Assembly: GCA_963082715.1 (NCBI GenBank)
Contig: OY720461.1
Span: 44,264,394 to 44,328,393, forward strand
DNA from: Harpalus rubripes
Lineage: Eukaryota; Arthropoda; Insecta; Coleoptera; Carabidae
Direction: 5' to 3'
Length of the DNA stretch: 64,000 bases
The notes beneath the pieces were generated by a model. It was not told the DNA's origin. It saw only the letters and a program-made list of their open reading frames with translations, and ran no database searches. Of the stretch, positions 22,283 through 35,421 are shown piece after piece. Within the stretch, counting starts at the first letter, position 1. Each line of letters starts with the position of its first letter. The translations under genes were made by a program, and so were the position numbers.

Positions 22283-22988
22283 TATACTAGGCAAATATGC
22301 AAATATTCAATATGCAAGTGCATGTACAACATACATGAAACTTATAATGTCATATAAGTTGACATATTTCCATATCCCCCTCCTGAGATTCGCGAATCTA
22401 ATATCCTTCATAATATCATCAGAGCATAGTTGACATACTAACATTTTTCAGCGAGAGCGCTGAACTTCAGCGGTATGCACTGCAATAAAACTACAGCAAC
22501 CGAAACCGCATTTCTTTCTCCTGAAAAAACGCTGCAGGAATGGCTAGGATTGAAATCCTGCTGTGGTTAATATTAGCAGGAAACTAGAGCGAGCTAGAGC
22601 TGTAGCAAAAGCGGCAGGATTTAAATTGCGTTTTAATATTTAGAATCAAAGTATTAAGGTACATATTCAACTAAATTTGAAGCTAGTACAATTTTATGCT
22701 TGCTTAGGTTTTTCATCGTATCTATTTAAAGTTAAAATTTGTAACAAGCGCACTTTACTCTGAATGTAATTCGATTCGAAGCTTGTACGCTGCACCAAAA
22801 CTCCATTTTAAATCGAGAACCAATTCGACATTTTTTAAGTATATTGTTTACAGATTTTATTTTTCGAATAATTATCATTGTCATTAGAAACAAGTGAAAA
22901 TAGTTTTAAGATTACCTATAATGTTAGGCTTATTGATTAATAATGTTATCATTACAACAATAGGGCTGTGGCAAGAATTTTTATATGC
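22283..22988. other. unassigned stretch
   Basis: No gene. The last ~40 bases (AATAGGGCTGTGGCAAGAAT onward) match a site at 27222-27265 and represent the target of the hAT-like insertion. Confidence 0.5.
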
Positions 22989-22996
22989 CTTGTAAG

Positions 22997-24155
22997 TAGA
23001 AATGTGCCGATTATGACTTTGGCCGACTAGCCGACTAGCCGATTAGTCGGTTGCAAAGAGGCCGACTAATCGGCCGACTAGTAGGCCAATCCGATAAGGG
23101 TTTCGGGGATTTCCGTGACGCTTTGATTTGATTAGGTTATGTACAGTTATAAATCATATAAGTACGTTACTGTCTTTTTTTTGTTTTTATGAAGCAGTTA
23201 ATGTTTAGAATTTTTTGATATATTTTTTTACTGTACATCATGTACAGGGTGTAAATCGAAAAGTGAGGAGTTTAACATGGGAAATCAATTTTTGTTTGCG
23301 CAAACGTTACCTAATTATTTTATCCAAAAATACTTTAAATAAAAGTTATAGAGATTTAAATGCAGCATCTAAATCATGTGCAACGATTATTTTATCTCTT
23401 CATATAAACATAAAAATCAATTACAAAATTACAGTTTTTATGAACATTTTGTCTAAGCAGCCATGGATATATGACAAAAAAAAACAAATACGTTGTTTTT
23501 TGTCATAAATCCATGGCTGCTTAGACAAAAAACTCATAAAAACTGTAACTTTGTAATTAATTTTTACGTTTATATAAAGAGATAAAATAATCGGTTCACA
23601 TGATTAAGATGCTGCATTTAAATCTCTATAACTGTTATTTGAAGTAATTTTGCATAAAATAATTAGGTAACGTTTGCGCAAAGAAAAATTGATTTCCCAT
23701 GTTAAACTCCTGTTTCACTTTTCGATTTACACCCTGTACATGCAATCTGGCATTAATATTACTTAGATTGTTAATAAAAAAATTCCTACTCTTTTATTTA
23801 AATAAGAAGAAATAATTATAGATAAATGTTAATTGAAGATACGAAGATATTAATATTATGTTGTTTTGTGTGTTAATTAAGATACTAATTTTGTTTGATA
23901 AATGTCAAAGATTTGTTTTCTTTACAAGCAAGTAATTTTAGAAACTGATTAATTACCAAAGGAAAGGTTGCTTTGCTTTACATTTCAAAATGTGTAAGAC
24001 TGATTACAAAATAAATATATTAATAAACAATCAAGGTAAGAAGAAGCCGGATAGTCGGCGCTCTTTGCCGAATAGTCGCCGAATAGTCGCCGACTGCAAT
24101 AGTGGCCGGATAGTCGGCTTTACTGACTAGTCGCCGACTAGTCGGCACATCTCTA
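22997..24155. mobile_element. hAT-like non-autonomous element with 8-bp TSD
   Basis: Direct repeats CTTGTAAG at 22989-22996 and 24156-24163 flank termini TAGAAATGTGCCGA and (inverted) TAGAGATGTGCCGA. Subterminal regions hold clusters of CCGACTAGTCGG-type motifs. 8-bp duplication and TAGAGATGTGC-like tips fit hAT. A related uninterrupted site at 27222-27265 supports the insertion. The interior is mostly a nested palindrome; no transposase. Confidence 0.9.
23239..23742. mobile_element. ~500-bp near-perfect palindrome (foldback MITE) nested in the hAT-like element
   Basis: Begins CATGTACAGGGTGTAAATCG and ends with the reverse complement. Arms of about 240 bp pair almost throughout, meeting near 23490 between CAGCCATGGAT copies. 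The open frame 23215-23508 is a by-product. TACAGGGTG tips with TA suggest a Tc1/mariner-type MITE. Confidence 0.9.
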
Positions 24156-24163
24156 CTTGTAAG

Positions 24164-25854
24164 TATTAAATTTAAAAAGATATTATTGAAGATAATGGTT
24201 CATTATCAATAATTTAAATGTTAAATATTAATTGTTATACATATTGTTAATTGTTTTAATAATTAGTTTCAAAAGTAAAACGGCAAGTATTTCACTGCAA
24301 AGTTGTGAGCTAGTATGTATGTACCACTGCATCAAGAGGCTTGTAATTAGCATTACTTATAAATAAAGTATGTTTTGTTGTGATATTGAGTTGATCTGAG
24401 TTGTGTGAAACTTTTCGGTTTTGTAAACGAGCGGACGTCAGCGTCACCGGATGAGTATTTACCTCAGACGCGAATAAATTACGTCATCTCCGGTGAGACC
24501 AACGGCACTAGCCTAGCGATGCTAGCGCCACAGCCGCGGACGGCTAGCGGTGGAACTGAAAATCACGTACACCGTACACGCATTCAACTTTATAATTTCT
24601 GTCTTCCCAAAAACCCATGAATAAATTACCTAGTGAAATACGGCGGTGATATAAATAATAGGTGATATAACGTAGAGGACGAGCACTCTTTAACACATTT
24701 TTACGCCCTTCATTCTCACAACGCGCTGGAACTGGGTCAAAGAAGATTACTCTGTATTTATTTCGATGTTGCAGCAAAATGTACATACATCATCCATTTT
24801 TACGCTCATATTTTAGACTAGGGGATAGTTTGTCTGCTTTTTACTATAATGCGGGTATTTTTTCATATATCATTACTAAATTTAGACAATGAAATACCAC
24901 TGTCCTTTGTTTCTACAAGGATTACGCTAGATTTATTGAAAATAACTGTGGAGGATGATTGAGCTTATTTCTGATATTATACAATAACCATTTTCTAACA
25001 AGATGCAAATTATTTGTCTGATCGTTCTCATGCACGAAGTTAAAAATGTTTATTTTATTATTTTTTGGAAGTTTGTTTTAAAATTGTTTTTAGAATATCA
25101 GCCGCTTTCTTTTTATCAAGAAGATCAACTACGAGTAGCACATATCTACCCTAAATCGTTCTTTTTAAAAGGGGATAAATGATCTTGTACTACCCATTAT
25201 CTTCGTCCCCGCCCCCGCGAAGCACCACCTTTGAAACAGGATCATATAGATCCTGAACTGATCCCGAATGTCAATGTCACGTCAATATGACTGACTGCTA
25301 TATATTTTGTCTTTTTTGTATTTGATATTAAAATAACATGAATAGAAGAAATTAATTAGTTTGAAACGTTATATCATGTTTCATTACCATAAGAAATATA
25401 TCCATATTTAAATACTCAAAGGTAAAAGAATTTAATATGTCAAAATCAAATCACATATACAACAGACTATAACCACAAGCAAATTCAGCATATTATTATA
25501 TTATAAATATAATGCTATATATGTTTTTATCTTCTACTGTTTATTTTAAAAAATATATTGTTCTTTTTAGGAGTAGTTCAGTTTAGTTCAGTACGAGGTA
25601 AGATTAGTTCATTTTCCCCCTAAAAAGAAAGCGCCTATTGAGATAAACTTTGTTATTCATAGTTACTGGTATTTTTTGACTGTTGATACGATGTTATGGA
25701 AAAAATTATTGGAGAAGCAGTCTTGGTAACATAATTTTATTACAAAGTTATTTGTTTATTCATTTTCGTAATATAATTGTCAGTTTTCCAACTATATATT
25801 AACATAACGCTGATGATGGATCATTAGAAACCCAAACGTCGGAATTGTTAAATT
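24164..25854. other. unassigned stretch
   Basis: No gene recognised. A GC-rich patch at about 24420-24560 and another at 25200-25225. A degenerate hammerhead-like motif at 25810-25835 (CTGATGATGGATC...CCCAAACG) lies at the end. Confidence 0.4.
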
Positions 25855-26560
25855 TGTGATTTGTGGCAAATACAATACCTCCCGCTATTTAATTTTTATT
25901 AATTTAAATATACATACTTACATATTTAGTTATGCTGAAAACTATATTAAGATCCATTCCATATAACTATGGTTCTATTTACTATTTTCTTTTTAAAACG
26001 TTACAATTATTAATTTGAAATGATCATTTCTTTGACAGTGACATTTATCTGTCAGTTACATACATTTGTGATATGAACTGTGTAACCAAGAAATTGTGCT
26101 TGTTTAAAACGTAGGCTCTGGGATTTAAATTATAGATAATTTTATAAATTTATCCATAAAATATTTAGAAAAAGTATTTATGCAAATCTGTAGAAAATTG
26201 AATAGTCATTCATTTTTATAATAATACTAATCTCGAAAAAATAACATTTGAAGGTATTTTTCGAAGAAAAACTATTTTGAGCTTCAAGTAAAGTACCATT
26301 TATGGTTATCTGATTTACACCAAAATCTAATGGATACTTCCCATATTAGAATACTGTAGAAATACAAGTTTTCAAAATTTTCTGAATGATAGTATTTGAG
26401 TTAGAGTGAAGGATCCACACACACACACATACATCTTTATGAAAATGTTAAAATTGGATTCTAGGGACCTTAAAACGTAGTCATTTACCAAAATCTTGAT
26501 ATGCGATTTTTAGCACGATCCCTATACCTCCCTTATCAAGGGTAGCGGAAGGTAAGAAAG
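25855..26560 (+). mobile_element. family A dispersed element, copy A2
   Basis: Collinear with A1: TGTGGCAAATACAATACCTC start, GACAGTGACATTTATCTGTC, GGATCCACACACACACAC, and CCTCCCTTATCAAGGGTAGC hairpin end. Confidence 0.8.
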
Positions 26561-28205
26561 AAAAGTATCATAATTGTTTGAAAATTATTTAATCTAAGAT
26601 ATAATTACCAAAATACGATTGACTTTAAGCGACATATTATAATAGGCCAAGTTTTTTTTTATTAATATGATATTTATATTCGATTCGATTTTGTTATTAA
26701 ATTTTACTTAAAATTTGTCATTGAGAATTTTGAATAACGAATGTTTTGTTAGATTTTCCTTTTCTTTAAAACTTTTTCTCATCGATATATATTCTTTTTA
26801 AATTAATTCCTTTTCATTTATTATTTGTAACTTTTCTCTTTGATAAAGAAATTCTTTCTTACGTAAATTAAACATAAAATTTTTGCTGATATAAAATTCA
26901 TTTAGTGTCTTAATAAAACATGAATTATTTTTCTCATAAAATGCAAAGTTCCAATTTTCATGAAAAATATCTGAAGGAAAATATGAACAAGTCAATGTTG
27001 CGCAAAAATAAAAGAGTTGCTTGAAAAGTTTTAATCAACTTGTTACAAAAATTTACTGCATAATTTTATAAAGTTTTCATCAAGATTTATATTAGCTAAT
27101 TACACACATGCACGCAGCCTTTCTTCATTCGACTGGGTAAAAAATTACTTTAATATTTTATTAAACTAACTATGAATATATCTACATATACTATCTTATT
27201 ATATTCTTTTTTTACTCCAATAGGGCTATTGCCATAATTTTTATATGCCTTCTAAATATTAAGTGACAAATTATCGCCTACGTTTTTTATATAATTATCA
27301 AATGTGATGAATAAACTGTTTTCCTATTGGCTATGAACGACGGTATATATAAATTGACGTCACAGGATTGGGGGTTATTTTTAATGACTATTTCTGGCAC
27401 CAATCTTTTATTTAATTTATTTATGAAAATATCAGCAACTTATTTTTTTATTACTATGAAAAATATTGTATAAACATTCATATAAAATACTTTATGAAAA
27501 TTGTGAAACCGGCCCATTGTTAACTAAACAACATATTTATCACAATTTGATAAGCTGTGGTTTCGAACGTATTGGACATAACTTGAAACTAGCATTCACT
27601 AACATCAGATTCATTAAACACAGGCTGAAGGTAGCTGCTAGCTTCTTTATTTTTGGTACTTATATTAATTTGCATTCGCAGAAAAAGTATAGTACGTGAC
27701 TCGGTCTATAAACAATGTCATGTTTTTAAAGGAGATGTTTTTGATACAAGTCAGTGTATTTATAACTTTTTACTGGTATTTCCATTCATCGTAATATAAT
27801 TATTTGCCCAACTAAATTAAATTTGGTACAAGAAACTTGTAAAACAAAATTAATACACGTTTTAATCAAGCAATCCGCTCAAAAACACGTGCAAATCAAA
27901 TCATAAAACAATACACTAACTACATCTGTGTTCTGTTTGCCTTGTATGGTATATGTGTATGAACATATTCGGCCATGTAGGGTATGGGGGTGCGCTACGT
28001 GTCCAGCCGTCGTAAAAGACCCTCGCGAGGTACTTTCATAGGTATAAGGCTTTACACGACATTGGTTCAGGCAAGGCAAGATTCAGGTCTATATATACAA
28101 GGTGATTCAAACCGGCTTTGAAGCTGTAACTATATTACACTGACCGGCAAAAAACGGACCCCCTTCAATATTTTTCCGTAGGGCAAAACCGTTTGCACAT
28201 TTCTT
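26561..28205. other. unassigned AT-rich stretch
   Basis: 27222-27530 resembles 20060-20330 in inverted orientation (an old dispersed repeat). At about 28138, CACTGACCGGCAAAAAACGG resembles a lone TIR-transposon end. No gene recognised. Confidence 0.4.
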
Positions 28206-29295
28206 TTTTGAGAGAAAAGCAATGTTGTTAAAATTAACAACTATTTTTAGTTATTAAACTGAATATCAGTTGTTAAGTTCAAAATCCCAATACACTATTA
28301 CATCAAGTTGCTAAAATTTAACAACTAGTCGTTACGTCGAGTTGTTAATCTAGCAACTGCATTTCTCCCGTTGTTAGTATTGAACAATCGTTGGTAAATG
28401 GTTTTTCTTGAAAATATTGCGTTAGGAAATAAACTTTTATTGGAAATATAGGGACGACAATATATACCTACTTGACCAATAAATATATACATTTTTTAGA
28501 TTTATGCAAAGAAATTTGCAAGATGTTAGTAATCCATTCTCAGTATCGGGAAAAAATATTTACAAAAATATTCAAACTTAGCAAGGTGTCGTTCATGATT
28601 TAATTCGTGAATTGAATGGTCTTATATGCTTCAAGCATACTGAGTCAGTATATGCTCGAAGGTCTCATGTCACAAGATGAAAGATTTACATTTATTCCAA
28701 ACTAAAACCTCTAGACGCTGATGGTCATGCCTGATGATGACATTCCTAAAACTTCGAAATCGATCGCATTCAACCATAGGAATTGAATATACATGTATAC
28801 TAACTTAACTGCAGAACTTCATCACATTCTCCTAACACTTCGTTTCTACGCGTAGTTATGGATCTTATAAAAAGATTACAGGGCAATATTTGTATTTTCC
28901 GTGAAGCCAATCAACGATTTGCAAAGTGTTTAACTAGCAGTTATCAGAAATAAAATGCAAAACTAGCTTTGTCATTTAATTAGTCCAAAATGATTATGAA
29001 ATCTACCATTAGAGAATATTGTTCCGCGGAACATCTTGCACCCCGAATTTTCTTTTCACTCATTATTAAAAACTCAAACGTCAAACTAATCAAAATTTGT
29101 CACTTTACGTTGTCAATACAGTAGAAATATGTACAAATATTGAGAATCGACATGCTTGTTCACTCACTTGTTAATAACTTCACTGCTATATTTAACAACG
29201 ATTGTTCACAACGACCATTTTTAACAATTATGTATTTACTGAATACCAATTGAATGACAGTTGTTACAAGAGTTGCTAAACATCGTTGTTAACTC
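28206..29295. repeat. region with clustered GTTGTTAA / TTAACAAC motifs
   Basis: At least seven motifs in both orientations in 28222-28395 and about seven more in 29165-29292, none in the ~750 bp between. A further pair (AGTTGTTACCTAACAACT) lies just past the satellite at 30960-30978. Resembles subterminal transposase-binding clusters of a DNA transposon; termini were not defined. Confidence 0.5.
28731..28761 (+). ncRNA. weak hammerhead-like core
   Basis: CCTGATGATG followed at 28757 by GAAA; stem II pairing is poor. Listed only as a member of the dispersed motif set. Confidence 0.15.
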
Positions 29296-30958
29296 TTAAT
29301 TCTGACCCGCTGATTACGGGAAAAATAATTAAAAAATTCCAAGGGCCTTACTTTACAAGATACCAATTTTTATTTTGATTAGGAATCTTACAAGTTTTTT
29401 TTAACTTTGGCGGAGTATGACTAATTAACGGTAAAAGATACATTGATACCCGTTACACTATTCGATTCTATGGACTTTTCTACATATACGTACTAATTTT
29501 CAATGTTCATGTGAAGCTGATACAATATTACGAAGCAAATAATGTAAAAATGGCAGCTTGGAAATCTCAGTACACTGTCAAAAACTCGACCAGCCTGTAT
29601 TTTTCTAAAAAGTATTTTATTCCCTTAAATCTGACCCGCTGATTACGGGAAAAATAATTAAAAAATTCCAAGGGCCTTACTTTACAAGATACCAATTTTT
29701 ATTTTGATTAGGATTCTTACAAGTTTTTTTAACTTTGGCGGAGTATAACTAATTAACGGTACAAGATACATTGATACCCGTTACGCCATTCGATTCTATG
29801 GACTTTTCTACATATATGTACTAATTTTCAATGTTCATATACAGCTGACCCAATATTACGAAGCAAATAATATAAAAATGGCAGCTTGGAAATCTCAGTA
29901 CACCGTCAAAAACTCGACCAGCCTGTATTTTTCTAAAAAGTATTTTATTCCCTTAAATCTGACCCGCTGATCACGGGAAAAATAATTAAAAAATTCCAAG
30001 GGCCTTACTTTACAAGATACCAATTTTTATTTTGATTAGGATTCTTACAAGTTTTTTTTAAATTTGGCGGAGTATAAATAATTAACGGTAAAAGATACAT
30101 TGATACCCGTTACGCCATTCGATTCTATGGACTTTTCTACATATATGTACTAATTTTCAATGTTCATATACAGCTGACCCAATATTACAAGCAAATAATA
30201 TAAAAATGGCAGCTTGGAAATCTCAGTACACCGTCAAAAACTCGACCAGCCTGTATTTTTCTAAAAAGTATTTTATTCCCTTAAATCTAACCCGCTGATT
30301 ACGGGAAAAATAATTAAAAAATTCCAAGGGCCTTACTTTACAAGATACCAATTTTTATTTTGATTAGGATTCTTACAAGTTTTTTTAACTTTGGCGGAGT
30401 ATAACTAATTAACGGTACAAGATACATTGATGCCCGTTACACCATTCGATTCTATGGACTTTTCTACATATATGTACTAATTTTCAATGTTCATATACAG
30501 CTGACCCAACATTACGAAGCAAATAATATAAAAATGGCAGCTTGGAAATCTCAGTACACCGTCAAAAACTCGACCAGCCTGTATTTTTCTGAAAAATATT
30601 TTTTTCCCTTAAATCTGACCCGCTGATTACAGGAAAAATAATTAAAAAATTCCAAGGGCCTTACTTTACAAGATACCAATTTTTATTTTGATTAGGAATC
30701 TTACAAGTTTGTTTTACTTTGGAGGAGTATAACTAATTAACGGTAAAAGATACATTGATACCCGTTACACCACTCGATTCTATGGACTTTTCTACATATA
30801 TGTACTCATTTTTAATGTTCATATACAGCTGACCCAATATTACGAAGCAAATAATATAAAAATGACAGCTTGGAAATCTCAGTACACCGTCAAAAACTCG
30901 ACCAGCCTGTATTTTTCTAAAAAAAGTATTTTATTCCCTTCATTCTGACCCGATGATC
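29296..30958 (+). repeat. satellite array 2, ~327-bp unit, about 5 units
   Basis: The TTTGGCGGAG block recurs at 29406, 29734, 30063, 30390 and 30718. More homogeneous than array 1. It starts and stops at nearly the same unit position (ATTCTGACCCGCTGATT... and ATTCTGACCCGATGATC) and is set inside the GTTGTTAA-motif region. Confidence 0.95.
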
Positions 30959-30985
30959 TCAGTTGTTACCTAACAACTATCTTAG

Positions 30986-31811
30986 TGAATTAGGCCGTTT
31001 GTTTTCAGATAAACGCATTTTTAATTAGCGATCCCAAAATATACAAAAATGTTACGGGTATGTTGTTAATAATTATTATTACAAATATTATCAACCTATC
31101 TTGGCCAAAACAGTAACTAAATATCTCTTGCGCAACCATCCCAGAGTCCATAAAAGCAGCTGAGGCAACATAACGAGCAAGAACAATGGTTCATCCGAAG
31201 CGAAACAATTCATCGTGGTGGTATGGAACTGTTCTTGTGGTCAGTACACGAAATTTCATTTCGAAATTTAATTTGGTTATCTGCTGTCCAGTTGCACATT
31301 GCGATCCGAGCTGGCCGTGGTCACTTCCACTACAAGAATTGCGCGTCGTGCTCTTTTTGTTTTCTAAGAAAATTAAATCTACTTGGTTGAATGTTTTGTT
31401 ACTTTTTCTTGCAAAACTTTTCTCATCGATATTTTTTCTCTTTGATTTCATTCCTCTTCAATTATTGTTTACAATGTTTTTTCCTTACAATGGAATTTTT
31501 TGTTGAATCAAATATAAAGTTTTTACACATGTGTAATATAATAATGTAATTAACATCGGTGGAACATGAGGCAGGAATTCTATTTCTCTGCTGACAATTT
31601 TTACTTGTATTTATGTGGTGCTATCCGTCGCCACAAACACATTACTATTATTTTTGCTTTATCTGCATTCAGTTATTCTATGGGGCATTCACGTGACTGT
31701 TTGTCTTGACCAATCAAAACTTATTGTTTACCTGCCATATTGAAGGTAAAAGACGTCAAATCTTGAGTCTTGGTCCAGCGTCTAATTCAAGTTGATATTC
31801 GAGTCGGACTT
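30986..31811. other. unassigned stretch
   Basis: Overlapping open frames on both strands at 31186-31506 have no recognisable domain; nothing else supported. Confidence 0.4.
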
Positions 31812-31965
31812 CAATTACCATTTACCTTCCGCTATCCTTGATAAGGGAGGTATTGGGATCGTGCTAAAAATCGAAAATCGAGATTTTGGTAAATGAACAC
31901 GTTTTAAGATCCCTAGAATCCGATTTTAACATTTGTACGATGTGGTATGTGTACATGTGTGTACA
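31812..31965 (-). mobile_element. family A element, 3'-end fragment
   Basis: TTACCTTCCGCTATCCTTGA, the AAAAATCGAAAATCGAGATT block and CCCTAGAATCCGATTTTAAC match the right end of family A on the opposite strand; cut off after a short GTGT patch. Confidence 0.7.
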
Positions 31966-32139
31966 ATGGCGGATTTAACGGTAAGCAAAGGGATACTTGC
32001 TTCCTAGCCTCTCGTCAGAAAGGGCCTTCGGGTTCTTATCTGGAAAGGCGTCAGGTCCCCATCAAACAAAATTTATAAATATATTTTCAATAGATGAACA
32101 AAATAAAAGTATCCAAGTTAATATTATTGGTTACAAGTA

Positions 32140-33115
32140 AAAAAATCGGATGTGGCCACCACATTACCTTACGCAAGATCATGGTCAGATCTATGTATAT
32201 TGTAAAAATTACACACAGAGATTTTCTTGTAAAAGATTCCATATTTCACGTACATTATTTTCAGTTCTATGAATTTTGTACAAATTCCATACAGAAAGTT
32301 TTTTTGTTAGAGATTATACCATTAAAATTATAACATAAACATACTGTCAAATGCACTTGACACTGACATTTGTCAATCAGAATTTTCTTAATACAGTAAG
32401 GGCCGGTTGTACAATCACAGTTTAAACTATGTTTATTACAAATCCATGGTAACGCATAAAAATCTTGTTGTACATCAACGGTTTACTGACTATACTTAGT
32501 TTAAAACCACTCTACTTTTGTTAAACGCACGTGATCGACCGTTTAAACTACAGGTAAACTTAGTTTAATTTTAAACTGCCGATATCTTAAGCTGCAGTTT
32601 AAACTGTAGTTGTACAACCGGCCCTAAATGTTTTCATGGTTATAGTACAACTTGCTGCTTTATGAAATTTAATTTCTTTATGAAGAATAAAATGTAATCA
32701 AATTTTGTAGAGAATAAAATATTCTTTAATATTTATAATAACATTAAATGTGAAAAAAATATATTTAACACCATTTTTTCAAGAAAAATTGTTAAATCTT
32801 CAAATTAGGGTACTTCTGGTCAACCAATTGTAACCAAAATCTAATCAACTCTTCATATAGATATAAAGAATACGCAAAAATGATCATTTTTGGAAAGGTG
32901 GTATTGAAGTTTTGCTATCCGAAAAAATCGTCACACACACATACATACATCCATCCATCCATACATACATACATACATATATACATACAGACATCATCGT
33001 AAAAATAGTAAAATAGCATTCTAGGGAACCTAAAACGTGCTTATTCATTAACAACACCATCGATTTTTTTGACCAGACAATACCTTCCTTACCTAAAAAG
33101 TGACGGAAGGTAATA
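32140..33115 (+). mobile_element. family B dispersed element, copy B2
   Basis: Starts CGGATGTGGCCACCACATTA and ends GTGACGGAAGGTAATA. Two TCCATA...-type blocks at the left end, a CACACA/CATC/CATA microsatellite at 32930-32990. A PIF-like MITE splits it at 32400-32624. Confidence 0.8.
32400..32624. mobile_element. 225-bp PIF/Harbinger-like MITE nested in B2
   Basis: TAA on each side (32397-32399 and 32625-32627). Tips GGGCCGGTTGTACAA and inverted TTGTACAACCGGCCC, with repeated GTTTAAAC motifs inside. Family B copies without it show the empty site. Confidence 0.9.
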
Positions 33116-33879
33116 ATATTGATGCAATTTCACCATAAAGCGATTTAGTTTTTAGTCGCAAATGTGAAGTGCTCATTCTTAATATTTAATTTAATTAATA
33201 TGTGGCGCGTAGGGATGTATTCGATCTTTAGCTTTGGCCCGACCCGATTTCGAGGCGATCATCGAGTCGGGTCTATTTTCATTTTCGGGCCGATCATTTG
33301 GCAAAGTTGCGCCGAGTCGGACTTACCATATTGACCTTTACTTTAAGAATTTAAGACCTAAAGCCAGTACCGATTTCGAGTCAGTTTTTTCTTCTAGGGC
33401 TTTATGAATTTTCTCAACTGTAAATCATCTTGTACCTCGTAGATGTCAGAACCGAAATTAGGTGGAGGAGCAACAATTATAAAACAATCACATTAAATCA
33501 GAATTAAATTCCCACTTTGCAATCTTTTCACAATGATAAATAACCTGTCTTTAATTCTCGTTATGTATATAAAAACAATAAATTTTAATAACAGTCCTTT
33601 ATTAAATTTTCTCTCTCATATTTCATGTTTCCGTGCGGATGTAAAACAAAAGTAACTGTTTGTATAGAAAACATAAGACAAAATCAAAGCACGCACGTCA
33701 TATTTTTCACTCGCACGGCACACTAATGTTCTTAACAAAGACAAATGAATTCTAGTGCCTGTTATGTCCACAATACTGGGTAATTTATATCAATGAAAGA
33801 AGTACGTGTATTATACCCCATTTATATGCTATTTAATTAGTTACATTGCTTAATGAAACTATAACAGTCAATGCAACAT
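33116..33879. other. unassigned stretch
   Basis: At 33210-33320, TAGGGATGTATTCGATC with GCCCGACCCGA and GAGTCGGGTC repeats resembles one end of a hAT-like element; no partner end found. Confidence 0.35.
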
Positions 33880-34495
33880 TCCTGAATATTACACTTTAAT
33901 TTCCAAAATACAAATTTGAGTGACAAACAGTAGGGGAAGAGTAGTACATTATTTTTCATCTTTATGTACACTCAATTAAATACTTTCTGTTTCATATTTG
34001 AACTGAATATTTAAGTGACCATATACTTTTATTTCCAATATATAAATTTGAGTGACAATCATTAGGGAAAGAGTAATACATTATTTTTCATCTTTATGTA
34101 CATTCAGTTAAATACTTTTTGTTTCATATTTGAACTGAATATTAAGGAGACCATATACTTTAATATCCCGAGTACAAATTTGAGTAACATGTATTAAGGG
34201 GAAGAGTAATACATTATTTTTCATCTTTATATGTACACTCAATTAAATACTTTCTGTTTTATATTTGAACTGAATATTTAGGAGACCATATACTTTAATT
34301 TCCAGAATACAAATTTGAGTAACAAAGAGTAGGGAAAGAGTAATACATTATTTTTTATTTTTATGTACACTCAGTTAAATACTTTCTGCTTCATATTTGA
34401 ACTGAATATTTAGGGGACTATATACTTTAATTTCCAGAATACAAATACAAACAGTAGGGGAAGAGTAATACATTATTTTTCATCTTGAAGTACAC
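33880..34495. repeat. ~132-bp tandem repeat, about 5 units
   Basis: GAGTAATACATTATTTTTC recurs at 33939, 34071, 34204, 34338 and 34463 with TTTGAACTGAATATT and ATATACTTTAATTTCC in each unit. AT-rich local tandem array; not seen elsewhere in the window. Confidence 0.9.
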
Positions 34496-35421
34496 TAGAG
34501 ATATATGAATTCCATTGATAAAAGACATGTACAATTCAAATGTGATAAACCTTTTAGAAAAAAATACATAAATTTCAATTTTGAATTATCTACACCAATC
34601 AGATTATTTAAAATTTTATACAAGTTCAAACTACTGTCTTTAATTATACAAATTAAATTAATAGAACATTACAGCAACGAGTACAATTAATCACGACAAT
34701 CTTTTCTTTTACGACACTGTAACTGTAACAATTCGTTTCTAGTGAATTTGTAACTCCAGTCGTAGCAAACGGAATACATTTTTGTGTCGTTTGAAATAAA
34801 ATGGCAGAAAACGCAACGGAGAGATGTAATTCTAGAAGTTTACTAACAACATTATACGTTAATGGAAGTACTTAACAAGATAACGAGCTAGAAACACGGC
34901 TCCACCATTAGTGAGCTTTTAGTTTTTTAAGGTTATGTCATACATTATTAAACAGTTCGTCAGAATGAGTTAACTGTGAATATTAAATTTCCTTGTTTTC
35001 GAATATTGTGAAATTTGATTTTTCTATGCATTATGCACCAAATTGGTTACAGCGGCACCATAAAATAAATTATGTGTGCAAAGAGAGAAAATTATATAGA
35101 GGCAAAATGCAACAGAAATTCATTTCATCATATTTAAGTATATCGACTTAACTCTAAAAATAACTATAAATACATTACTTATGAATACATGTAAATATAC
35201 TACATATATAAAAATAAATGAAATAGTCGATTACTGATAAAAATTACATACCGAGAGTTTTTTTTTATCAGTGGACATGGGCGTATGTCATTATAGTTAC
35301 ATTTAAAATGATTGACAGCAATGTATTATTATGCTTTTTTAAAACAGAACATAGGGAGTTGTCAAAATCATCAAACTGTCATCTTCCAAAATGATTTATG
35401 AAGAAAAAGTTCAAATTATAA
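34496..35421. other. unassigned AT-rich stretch
   Basis: Nothing recognised. Confidence 0.4.

Noticed and set aside
23215..23508. 97-codon ORF
   Set aside because: Lies on one arm of a palindromic MITE with no protein motif.
31186..31506. Overlapping ORFs of 106 and 86 codons on opposite strands
   Set aside because: No recognisable domain, codon pattern or splice context; chance open frames are expected in a window of this size.
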